From contig DKER01000126.1 of the NCBI GenBank assembly GCA_002452555.1, positions 1 to 15,036 on the forward strand: a stretch of 15,036 nucleotides of DNA. Direction: 5' to 3'. The notes beneath the pieces are model-generated. The model saw nothing but the letters and a program-made list of their open reading frames with translations. It was not told the origin of the DNA and did not search any database. This DNA is from Fidelibacterota bacterium UBA6817. Its GTDB lineage: Bacteria; Fidelibacterota; Fidelibacteria; Fidelibacterales; Fidelibacteraceae. The translations under genes were made by a program, and so were the position numbers. This document shows positions 8,518 through 15,036 of this stretch, piece after piece (within the stretch, counting starts at the first letter, position 1; each line of letters starts with the position of its first letter).

Positions 8518-9184
8518 ATACACCCTTCTTTTCGCCGTTATCGTGACGATTGCAGCCAGCCTCCTTCTGGCCTCCGCCGCCACATTATTGAGACCTTACC
8601 AGGAACGGAATGAAGAACTGGATTTAAAGACCAATATTCTTAAATCCCTGGGGCTGGTGTCGGAAAAAGGGTTTACGCCAGAACAAATCGAACAAGTTTA
8701 CGCCGATTCGCTTGAACAGATCTTTGTTACGGAGACAGGAGACGTAACAGGAGAATCAGGTTTACCGGTTTATCTGAGAAAAGATAATGACAATGCCCTC
8801 GTTGCTCTGGCTATTCCCATATCCGGTAAAGGTTTGTGGTCTACGATCTATGGCTATCTTTCCCTTGAGCCGGATTTTGAAACGGTTCGCTGGGTGACCT
8901 TTTACAAGCATGGTGAAACGCCGGGACTGGGTGGTGAAATCGAGAAAGAATGGTTTTCAAAAAACTTTGCCGGGAAAAAGATCTTTAGTCCGAGCGGAGA
9001 ACTGGTCAGCATCCGGATCGCACGGGGAGATGCAGAATCGTCTGTTCCCGAAAACCAGCTCTATCATACTGTTGACGGCATCAGCGGTGCATCACTGACC
9101 GGAAAAGGCGTGACCGAATTCATTCAAAATGATCTGGAAAAATATCAGGCCTGGTTTAAACTTCAAAAAAGCGAGAAAGAATAA
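8504..9184 (+). CDS. nqrC: Na+-translocating NADH:quinone reductase subunit C
   Basis: 226 residues, short for NqrC (about 250-260). One N-terminal membrane helix (about 6-26) anchors a domain on the outer face that carries FMN in phosphoester linkage. The attachment motif is HTVDGISGASLTGKGV near residues 189-204. Ser197 (9092-9094) stands where Vibrio NqrC has the FMN-bearing Thr of SGAT. The GTG start at 8504 is supported by a full AGGAGG (8491-8496) 7 bases upstream. The stop overlaps the next start by one base (TAATG), so nqrD translation is probably coupled. Confidence 0.95.
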   Translation: MHSNKYTLLFAVIVTIAASLLLASAATLLRPYQERNEELDLKTNILKSLGLVSEKGFTPEQIEQVYADSLEQIFVTETGDVTGESGLPVYLRKDNDNALVALAIPISGKGLWSTIYGYLSLEPDFETVRWVTFYKHGETPGLGGEIEKEWFSKNFAGKKIFSPSGELVSIRIARGDAESSVPENQLYHTVDGISGASLTGKGVTEFIQNDLEKYQAWFKLQKSEKE

Positions 9185-9813
9185 TGGCTCTTTTATCCCC
9201 TGTAAATAAACGGGCACTTAAAGACCCTTTGATTGACAACAATCCTATCAATAAACAGGTGCTGGGCATCTGTTCGGCCCTTGCTGTGACGGTTCAATTA
9301 AAAACAGCATTGGTTATGACTCTGGCCGTTATCTTTGTCCTGGCTTTTTCCAACCTGTTTGTTTCATTGCTCCGGGATAAAATTCCTTCCCGAATCCGTA
9401 TTATTGTGGAACTGACCATTATTGCATCCCTTGTAATTTTAGTGGATCAGTTTCTAAGGGCGTTTCTCTATGATATCAGCAAACAGCTTTCTGTTTTCGT
9501 GGGACTTATCATTACCAACTGTATCGTTATGGGACGAGCGGAGGCATTTGCCATGCAGAATAAGCCTCTTCCATCCCTTCTTGACGGCATCGGAAACGGA
9601 TTGGGATACGGGATGATTTTAATTCTCGTTTCAATTGGCAGGGAAATTCTGGGAAGCGGAAGCCTTTTCGGGATCATGCTGATTCCCTCCGCGGCTTATA
9701 ATGCAGGATATCAAAACATGGGACTCATGGTATTAGCTCCGGGGGCATTTATTCTGCTGGGACTCATAATCTGGCTTCAACGGACATTATTTAAATACTC
9801 GGAAGAAGAGTGA
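9184..9813 (+). CDS. nqrD: Na+-translocating NADH:quinone reductase subunit D
   Basis: 209 residues, the family's usual length, with about six hydrophobic helices. Begins MALLSPVNKRALKDPLIDNN, followed by NKQVLGICSALAVT. Cys30 in this motif and Cys113 in GLIITNCIVMGRAEAFA correspond to the two NqrD cysteines (29 and 112 in Vibrio cholerae) that, with two from NqrE, hold a [2Fe-2S] centre inside the membrane. This centre passes electrons between the NqrF and NqrC cofactors. The start overlaps the nqrC stop by one base. Confidence 0.96.
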   Translation: MALLSPVNKRALKDPLIDNNPINKQVLGICSALAVTVQLKTALVMTLAVIFVLAFSNLFVSLLRDKIPSRIRIIVELTIIASLVILVDQFLRAFLYDISKQLSVFVGLIITNCIVMGRAEAFAMQNKPLPSLLDGIGNGLGYGMILILVSIGREILGSGSLFGIMLIPSAAYNAGYQNMGLMVLAPGAFILLGLIIWLQRTLFKYSEEE

Positions 9814-9818
9814 GGTGA

Positions 9819-10433
9819 ATGATGCTTGAACACTATCTGAGTCTTCTGGTAAAATCGATCTTTGTAGAAAACATTCTCCTTGCATTCTTCCTGGGTATGT
9901 GCTCATTCCTGGCTGTTTCGAAAAAAGTGGAAAATGCAGTGGGACTTGGGTTTGCCGTTGTTTTCGTCCTCACAATTACCACACCTGTGAACTGGCTGAT
10001 CAATCGTTTTTTATTGGATAAAGGTGCATTGGGGTGGGCCGGACTGCCGGAAGCAGATCTGAGTTTTCTCCGCTTTATTGCCTTTATAGCCGTCATTGCC
10101 GCAATGGTCCAACTTGTTGAAATGATTCTTGACCGGTTCAGTCCGGCGCTGTATGCGGCATTGGGAATTTTTCTCCCCCTTATTGCAGTGAACTGTGCAA
10201 TACTCGGAGCTTCTCTTTTTATGGTTGAACGGGAATATACTTTCGGCGAATCCATTGTTTTTGGGTTCGGTGCAGGAACGGGTTGGATGCTGGCTATTGT
10301 ATCTATGGCAGCAATCCGTTACAAACTCCGCTATTCCAATATTCCGGACGGACTGCGGGGTTTGGGAATCGCCATGCTGGTAACCGGACTTATGGCTGTG
10401 GCATTTATGAGTTTTTCCGGAATCAGTTTATAA
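9819..10433 (+). CDS. nqrE: Na+-translocating NADH:quinone reductase subunit E
   Basis: 204 residues, an integral membrane protein related to NqrD but of opposite topology. The opening EHYLSLLVKSIFVENILLAF and FFLGMCSFLAVSKKVE are near-diagnostic. Cys28 and Cys126 (PLIAVNCAILGAS) are the counterparts of the two cysteines that complete the intramembrane [2Fe-2S] site with NqrD. Relative to Vibrio, the spacing between the two is a few residues longer, around KGALGWAGLPEADL (68-81). Two adjacent ATGs (9819, 9822) follow GAGGTG; the second has the better ribosome-site spacing. The gene begins 5 bases after nqrD. Confidence 0.95.
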   Translation: MMLEHYLSLLVKSIFVENILLAFFLGMCSFLAVSKKVENAVGLGFAVVFVLTITTPVNWLINRFLLDKGALGWAGLPEADLSFLRFIAFIAVIAAMVQLVEMILDRFSPALYAALGIFLPLIAVNCAILGASLFMVEREYTFGESIVFGFGAGTGWMLAIVSMAAIRYKLRYSNIPDGLRGLGIAMLVTGLMAVAFMSFSGISL

Positions 10434-10457
10434 CAATTAATTGAACGGAGACGTGTT

Positions 10458-11687
10458 TTGACAACATTAGGTATACTTTTTCTAAGCACTCTCGTTTTTG
10501 TGTCCATGATTGTGATACTGGTTTTAATCCTGCTTGGCGCTGAATCCAAACTGGTTTATAAAGGCAATGTGAAAATCACAATCAATGAGGATAAAGAAAA
10601 AAACATAACGGTACCGGCAGGGCAAACACTTTTAAACACCCTGGCAGAGCAGAAAATATTTTTGCCGTCTGCTTGCGGGGGCGGCGGAACCTGTGCTATG
10701 TGCAAATGTCAGATCATGGAGGGCGGGGGTGAAATTCTCCCAACAGAAACAAGCCATTTTTCCTACAGGGAACAAAAAGAAAACTGGCGCCTTGCTTGTC
10801 AGGTAAAGGTAAAGAATGATATTTCTATTCACATTCCCGAAGAAATTTTCAACATACAGAAATATAACTGTACCGTGGTATCCAATAAAAATGTGGCGAC
10901 TTTTATTAAAGAGCTGGTTTTGGAACTGGACAAAGGTCAGCGTCTTGATTTCAGGTCCGGAGGTTATATTCAGATCGATATCCCTGAATATGAATTGAGT
11001 TTTAAGGATTTTGATATAGATAAGCGATTCAGAGACGACTGGGATAAGTACAATTTATTTGATTTAAAGGTTAAAAATCCTGAACCGGTTTTTCGTGCAT
11101 ATTCCATGGCCAATCATCCGGCAGAGGGACAAAAGGTCATATTAAACGTCCGGATCGCCACGCCTCCCCGGGGTATGGACGTTCCCCCCGGTATTGCTTC
11201 ATCCTGGATTTTCAATCTGAAACCTGGCCATAAAGTCACCATTTCGGGTCCTTACGGAGAATTTTACATTAAAGATACTAACAGAGAAATGTGTTTTATC
11301 GGCGGCGGGGCAGGGATGGCCCCCATGCGGAGTCATATTTTTCATCTTTTCAATACGGAAAAGACTAAACGGAAGGCTACCTTCTGGTATGGCGCCCGTT
11401 CCAAACGGGAAATGTTTTATGATGAGGAATTCACAGCCATTGCCAAAGAACACCCCAACTTTTCATACCATGTGGGTCTGAGCGACCCCTTACCGGAAGA
11501 CAAGTGGGATGGCCCGGTGGGATTTATCCATCAGGTTGCCTTTGATGAATATCTGAGTAAGCACGAAGATCCTACCGAGATTGAATATTATCTGTGCGGC
11601 CCGCCCATGATGCTGGATGCGGTTCAGAAAATGCTGTACAATCTTGGAGTTGATACAGAGAATATTGCCTTTGATGACTTTGGATAG
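10458..11687 (+). CDS. nqrF: Na+-translocating NADH:quinone reductase subunit F
   Basis: 409 residues, the NADH-oxidising subunit. An N-terminal membrane helix (about 4-27) is followed by a ferredoxin-like domain with [2Fe-2S] cysteines C73, C79, C82 (ACGGGGTCAMCKC) and C114 (RLACQ). The ferredoxin-reductase part has the FAD motif RAYS (213-216), the NADH-site loop GGGAGMAPM (282-290), and CGPPMM near the end; the protein closes with FDDFG, as in the family. Electrons pass from NADH to FAD and then to the 2Fe-2S cluster. The start is TTG, supported by GGAG (10447-10450) 7 bases upstream; the next in-frame ATG would cut into the membrane helix. It lies 24 bases after nqrE. Confidence 0.96.
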   Translation: MTTLGILFLSTLVFVSMIVILVLILLGAESKLVYKGNVKITINEDKEKNITVPAGQTLLNTLAEQKIFLPSACGGGGTCAMCKCQIMEGGGEILPTETSHFSYREQKENWRLACQVKVKNDISIHIPEEIFNIQKYNCTVVSNKNVATFIKELVLELDKGQRLDFRSGGYIQIDIPEYELSFKDFDIDKRFRDDWDKYNLFDLKVKNPEPVFRAYSMANHPAEGQKVILNVRIATPPRGMDVPPGIASSWIFNLKPGHKVTISGPYGEFYIKDTNREMCFIGGGAGMAPMRSHIFHLFNTEKTKRKATFWYGARSKREMFYDEEFTAIAKEHPNFSYHVGLSDPLPEDKWDGPVGFIHQVAFDEYLSKHEDPTEIEYYLCGPPMMLDAVQKMLYNLGVDTENIAFDDFG

Positions 11688-11694
11688 ACAAGAC

Positions 11695-12384
11695 ATGCGA
11701 CGGGTAATCGTAAGCGGCGCCAGCCGGGGCATCGGTGCGGCAACTGCACGGCTTCTCATGGCATCCGGATGGTTCACCATACTGATGGCTCGTAATACGG
11801 AGGCATTACAGGAACTTGCCGCACCGAATCCCCGCATGGCTGCGGTTCTGCCTGCTGACCTGGCTAACGAAGCGGATCTGACCGCAGCCATCCGCCGGGC
11901 AATTACCGAATTCGGTCCCGTCCACGCCATGGTTCACTGTGCCGGTATTATGGTTACCGGAAGCGCTGACAATTTGAGCCCGGCGGACTGGCGCCGCACC
12001 CTTGACGTCAATCTGACAGCTCCTTTTATAGCTTCCCGGATCCTGATTCCCCACTTCCGGAAAAACGGAGGCGGCCATCTTGTTTTTATCAGTTCGGTCG
12101 CTGCAGAAGAACATTTTCCCGGTAACACGGCTTACAGTGTTTCCAAAGCTGCTCTGAACAAGCTGGCAGATGAAATCAGGGAAGAATTCCGGACGGATAA
12201 TATCGCAGTTACCACGCTCATGCCTGCTGCAACCGCCACACCTCTCTGGGACAGTTCGGGTTTCGATACAAAAGATTTTACACAACCCGAAGATGTGGCA
12301 AACATCGTGAAAACCATTCTGGAATCACCGGAATCTGCAATTCCCGAAGTCGTGCGTCTAAGGCGCGTCAAGGGAAATGTTTGA
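11695..12384 (+). CDS. Short-chain dehydrogenase/reductase (SDR)
   Basis: 229 residues from ATG 11695. Classical SDR fold: cofactor loop SGASRGIG (7-14), HCAG (81-84), and catalytic Asn106 (DVNLTAP), Ser134 (FISSVAAEE), Tyr147 and Lys151 (YSVSK). Arg33 after the second strand (LMARNTEAL) suggests NADP(H) preference. The segment PAATATPLWD takes the place of the common PG-motif. The substrate is not deducible; carbonyl or 3-oxoacyl reductases are the nearest types. It starts 7 bases after the nqrF stop, so it is probably read from the nqr operon. An in-frame ATG at 11674 would overlap nqrF by 14 bases and add seven residues. It reads more GC-rich than the genes before it. Cytoplasmic. Confidence 0.88.
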   Translation: MRRVIVSGASRGIGAATARLLMASGWFTILMARNTEALQELAAPNPRMAAVLPADLANEADLTAAIRRAITEFGPVHAMVHCAGIMVTGSADNLSPADWRRTLDVNLTAPFIASRILIPHFRKNGGGHLVFISSVAAEEHFPGNTAYSVSKAALNKLADEIREEFRTDNIAVTTLMPAATATPLWDSSGFDTKDFTQPEDVANIVKTILESPESAIPEVVRLRRVKGNV

Positions 12385-12392
12385 AGAGCGAT

Positions 12393-12442
12393 CAGTCATC
12401 AGTTGACAGTCGGCAGTCGAAAGTCAAAAGTCGAAAAGTTGA
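12393..12442. repeat. Second heptamer array, CAGTYGA family
   Basis: Units in register are CAGTCAT, CAGTTGA, CAGTCGG, CAGTCGA, AAGTCAA, AAGTCGA and a final AAAGTTGA (8 bases). The reverse complement of the CAGTTGA unit is TCAACTG, which occurs at 25-31 and 35-41 of the first array, so both arrays belong to one family in opposite orientations. The 11-mer CAGTTGACAGT (12400-12410) is the exact reverse complement of 21-31. Non-coding; lies just after the SDR gene. Confidence 0.85.
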
Positions 12443-12455
12443 TTGCCTGCCCTGT

Positions 12456-12478
12456 AAAAAAGTCCCGATTTATTGGGA
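12456..12478 (-). terminator. Weak candidate terminator for the minus-strand gene
   Basis: Read on the minus strand, TCCC and GGGA (12463-12466, 12475-12478) can form a short stem with an 8-base loop, followed by C and a run of six T. The stem is only 4 bp, and the site is about 120 bases beyond the stop codon, so this is a weak call. Confidence 0.25.
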
Positions 12479-12489
12479 TATTTCACGGG

Positions 12490-12522
12490 GATTGAATTGA
12501 TTGATTTGATTGGATGATTGGA
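12490..12522. repeat. GATTG/ATTGA low-complexity run
   Basis: A run made almost wholly of overlapping GATTG, ATTGA, TTGAT and GATTGGAT words. It is AT-rich, contains no ORF, and leads directly into the inverted repeat that follows. Confidence 0.55.
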
Positions 12523-12562
12523 TATTTGAACACTGCAACGCGGTGCTTGAATCTTCCAATCA
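12515..12562. repeat. 48-base imperfect inverted repeat
   Basis: TGATTGGA (12515-12522) and TCCAATCA (12555-12562) are perfect 8-base inverted arms. Further in, TTGAA-CAC and GTG-C-TTGAA continue the pairing with a mismatch and a bulge, leaving a loop TGCAACGCG. It could be a transcribed hairpin between convergent genes or one copy of a dispersed palindromic element. Confidence 0.6.
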
Positions 12563-12569
12563 AAGCCTT

Positions 12570-12599
12570 CCTCCGCGTCTCTGCGCCCTCTGCGGGAGG
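12570..12599. repeat. CTCTGCG-type repeat with hairpin potential
   Basis: Three units in a row: CTCCGCGT, CTCTGCGCC and CTCTGCGGG (starting 12571, 12579, 12588). The ends CCTCCGC and GCGGGAGG pair with one bulged base. It abuts the stop codon of the minus-strand gene, and in that direction the hairpin is followed by GGCTTTGATT, so it may also stop transcription. From memory, very similar CTCCGCG/CTCTGCG strings recur between genes in many environmental bacteria; I could not check this. Confidence 0.5.
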
Positions 12600-12600
12600 C

Positions 12601-15036
12601 TCATTTCATATACACAATCTTCCGGATCTGCACCTGACGGTTATACCGGGCCCTGACGATATAAAGACCTGTAGAGAGGTGTGAGGCGGTGTAATCAAAG
12701 TGGTGTTCGCCGGCGGGATGATTCGAAAATGCTATCCGGTCCACAATGCGGCCGGTGATATCCACAACTTCAAACACAAGATCCCCTGCATCCGGCAGGC
12801 TGTAAGACAACCGGGTCACGGGATTGAAGGGATTGGGATAGGCGAATCCAAGTGTAAAGTTTTCAGGAAGGAGCTCCTCTTCCTGTCCGGGAAGGATCCG
12901 TTTCCGGATCACCACTTTCTCCGGATTTTCTCCCCAATCGATTCTGGCCATGCCGGTCAGTTCATCCTCCGGATATTTGGTCTTCAGTTCTGTAAAATAA
13001 TACTCTGCCTGAACACTATCCGCTAAATCTTTTTGATAGAGATTGAACAGATCAAAAAGGGCCGTGGTTTCATGGATGCTTTCCGGGTTTTCCGCAAGGA
13101 TTTCACGTGAGAGGGCGATGGCCTGTTCCGGTTCTTTCATCCGACGGTATTCGGACACTTTCCGGGATTTGATCACAGCCCGGAGGGTCTTATCCTCAAC
13201 ACCGGTCAGGAGTTCATCCAGATATGTCAGCATATCCCGGGTTTTCTGTTCCCGGCAGAGGCGCACGGACACGCTCAGGGCCCGGTAGGCATAATTGGAT
13301 GTGGGATATGACTGTATAAGTTCTTTGAAAAGGGGGATGGAAAAACTGTAGTTCTTTTCCATAACCTCTCTCATGGCAAATTCCCACAGGACTCTGGCCG
13401 CTTCGTCGCCCGGTTCTTCTTCAGGATGGGATGTGATGACCGGTTCAGGGCTGCTTTTACTAAGGGTGCTGCCGGAACCGGGATCGGATTGCAAAGGATA
13501 CGTGGTAAGTACATCTCCATAACAGGCAGATGCCGAAGGTTGACCCCACCAGCAACGTCTTGCATCGATGGATGATGTGCCATCCGATGCGACGGCGGCA
13601 TAATAGGTCCCCTGCCAGATAATGGAGTTTTTGCAATTTCCCCACACTTGAGGGATATGTCCACCCATAACAGGTGTTGAAGCATTGGATGCTAAAATAA
13701 CACCCTCTGAGGATTCTCCGGATGACATATAATTAAAGCCCGTGTATATATAATTTTCACACTGTCCAAACAGCGGATCGCTCCCGTTATTTGCATACAC
13801 TGCCCACAAAGCATCCGTGACGCTGATCGTATTATAATACAGAACCGGTGATGATGAATACATCATAAAAGCATAATTCCCGCTTCCGCCGGTAATCAAA
13901 TTATTGTGCATTTCCGAATTACTGTTCACAAAATATAGACCGAATAACCCGGATTCCGTAATTGCATTTGATTCTATTAATGGGGAACCGTTGTAAACAT
14001 ACAGACCAAAGGTTAAGGCATTACTGATCGTGTTATCGGAAATTTCCGAACCCGCCGGAACATTCAGACTCATGATCCCATATCCGGTATTTGACAGTTC
14101 GTTGTTGGAAATAACGACAGACTCATTAGAACCTGAACAATAAATAGCATACGCCTCTATATCGGACAATGTATTCTCATATATGTATGGGGTCGATCCA
14201 TTAGAACAGTAAATACCATTTTTACTGTTTGATATTTCATTAAAGGTTATTTCAGGGTTTGCGTTTACACCGGATGTGTTAATTGCCCGGGTTGTTATAT
14301 CCGTCAGATTATTATAAAAAATATACGTTGAAGAATTCAGGGAGATTATTCCGTAAGATGCATCAGATATGGTATTTGAACTGAGTACCAGGGCATCCTG
14401 GCCTGTTTTTTCCGAATGATCACGAATGGCTGTGGTTGCATGGGTTATGGTGCATCCGCTTAATGAGCCCGAACTGTTTTCCTGATAATATATACCGCCC
14501 CAGGTTCCGGAAATACTTGTAAAAGTAGCATTATTTCCTTCCAGGGTTGCACCGCCTGCGATCTCCAATGTTTTTCCCGATGGATATTTTAACAGGGCTC
14601 CATCCTGAGCCACCAGCTTTCTTCCACTCGTCAGGGTATACGTATCATTAAAAATAAATTCTCCGCGAAGGTGAAGCTCTGATCCGTTATTAAATGCATC
14701 ATCTATTGTTGTATACAACCCCAGAACCGTTGATCCGGACATAAGACGGATATCCGGGGTAAAGTTTACATTCGACTCAACAAAAAGAGTCCCGGATCCT
14801 TTTTGAATGGTATGGCTGTCTAACGTGATATCCGACCCGTTTTTAAATGTCAGTGTCACCCCCGGGGGAACGGTGAGATTCGTGGCAAGGGTGTGAGACC
14901 CATAAACTTCGATACTCTGACCACTGGTGGCGGCTGACATCGCTGATGCGATTGTGGAATATATCCCTTTAATGCCACTTCCCGTTATAAGCCGGGTATG
15001 GGAATTGGAGGAGTTGATGGTTGCGCCGGATTCGAC
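12601..15036 (-). CDS. Secreted beta-helix protein with T9SS-type sorting domain, N-terminus cut off
   Basis: 811 residues are visible; the frame stays open through the window edge at 15036, so the true start lies outside and ATG 14940 is internal. Residues about 1-500 form a right-handed parallel beta-helix of the pectin-lyase/NosD type, with recurrent short turns (GIYCSNGSTPYIYENTL, GIMSLN, GLYVYNGSPLIESN) and a terminal CWWGQPSASACYGDV motif that typically closes such helices. Near the N-terminal edge a module of about 82 residues occurs twice (RLITGS... and RLMSGS...). Residues about 539-700 are helical and TPR-like (ALSREILAENPES). The last 86 residues (12604-12861) are a sorting/FlgD-Ig-like domain (YPNPFNPVTRLSYSLPD, DITGRIVDRI, STGLYIVRAR), implying export by type IX secretion. 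Probably cell-surface or extracellular; its ligand or substrate is unknown. Confidence 0.9.
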   Translation of the reverse strand, partial: VESGATINSSNSHTRLITGSGIKGIYSTIASAMSAATSGQSIEVYGSHTLATNLTVPPGVTLTFKNGSDITLDSHTIQKGSGTLFVESNVNFTPDIRLMSGSTVLGLYTTIDDAFNNGSELHLRGEFIFNDTYTLTSGRKLVAQDGALLKYPSGKTLEIAGGATLEGNNATFTSISGTWGGIYYQENSSGSLSGCTITHATTAIRDHSEKTGQDALVLSSNTISDASYGIISLNSSTYIFYNNLTDITTRAINTSGVNANPEITFNEISNSKNGIYCSNGSTPYIYENTLSDIEAYAIYCSGSNESVVISNNELSNTGYGIMSLNVPAGSEISDNTISNALTFGLYVYNGSPLIESNAITESGLFGLYFVNSNSEMHNNLITGGSGNYAFMMYSSSPVLYYNTISVTDALWAVYANNGSDPLFGQCENYIYTGFNYMSSGESSEGVILASNASTPVMGGHIPQVWGNCKNSIIWQGTYYAAVASDGTSSIDARRCWWGQPSASACYGDVLTTYPLQSDPGSGSTLSKSSPEPVITSHPEEEPGDEAARVLWEFAMREVMEKNYSFSIPLFKELIQSYPTSNYAYRALSVSVRLCREQKTRDMLTYLDELLTGVEDKTLRAVIKSRKVSEYRRMKEPEQAIALSREILAENPESIHETTALFDLFNLYQKDLADSVQAEYYFTELKTKYPEDELTGMARIDWGENPEKVVIRKRILPGQEEELLPENFTLGFAYPNPFNPVTRLSYSLPDAGDLVFEVVDITGRIVDRIAFSNHPAGEHHFDYTASHLSTGLYIVRARYNRQVQIRKIVYMK

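Noticed and set aside
8158..8583. 141-codon frame on the minus strand
   Set aside because: Lies antisense to nqrB and nqrC, whose family matches are certain; composition is that of a reverse-frame shadow.
5987..11687. Rnf complex instead of Nqr
   Set aside because: The presence of NqrA and of an NqrF with a ferredoxin plus FAD/NADH reductase domain, in the order A-F, is specific to Na+-NQR; RnfB and RnfC are absent.
11806..12285. 159-codon frame on the minus strand
   Set aside because: Antisense to the SDR gene, which has all catalytic motifs; Cys- and Arg-rich shadow with no motif.
12601..14940. Complete minus-strand gene starting at ATG 14940
   Set aside because: The same frame has no stop between 14940 and the window edge, and the residues before the ATG continue the repeated module, so this ATG is internal.

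Overview
The window looks like part of the chromosome of a Gram-negative bacterium of the FCB superphylum (Bacteroidota and relatives; a Marinimicrobia-, Ignavibacteria- or KSB1-like lineage would fit). Three things suggest this: a TonB-dependent receptor with an N-terminal carboxypeptidase-regulatory-like domain, a surface protein with a YPNPFNP-type C-terminal sorting domain as used with type IX secretion, and a complete Na+-translocating NADH:quinone reductase. Placement below superphylum is an inference.

Layout. 1-131 is a degenerate tandem array of 7-base units. 174-5597 is a tight three-gene plus-strand block: a lipoprotein with a beta-propeller, a TonB-dependent receptor, and a GAF-PAS protein carrying a decayed sigma-54-activator-type ATPase domain. 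5598-5801 is a gap with one possible 23-residue ORF. 5802-5874 is tRNA-Ala(CGC). 5987-11687 is the six-gene nqrABCDEF operon, with overlaps or short gaps, followed after 7 bases by an SDR oxidoreductase gene (11695-12384). 12385-12600 is a repeat-rich gap between convergent genes, with a second heptamer array, a 48-base inverted repeat and a CTCTGCG-type repeat. 12601-15036 is the 3' part of a large minus-strand gene for a secreted beta-helix protein.

How the genes work together. NqrA-F form a membrane complex that oxidises NADH, reduces quinone and exports Na+, building the sodium gradient. The flavin-attachment motifs in NqrB and NqrC and the iron-sulfur cysteines in NqrD, E and F are visible, so the complex looks functional. 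The maturation genes apbE (flavin transferase) and nqrM are not in the window. The first block probably makes an outer-membrane uptake or sensing unit; its substrate cannot be read from the sequence.

Most unusual items: the regulator-like protein at 3837-5597 has kept the outline of a sigma-54 activator but lost Walker A, Walker B, GAFTGA and the DNA-binding domain; and two heptamer arrays of one sequence family lie in opposite orientations in the gaps on either side of the plus-strand genes.
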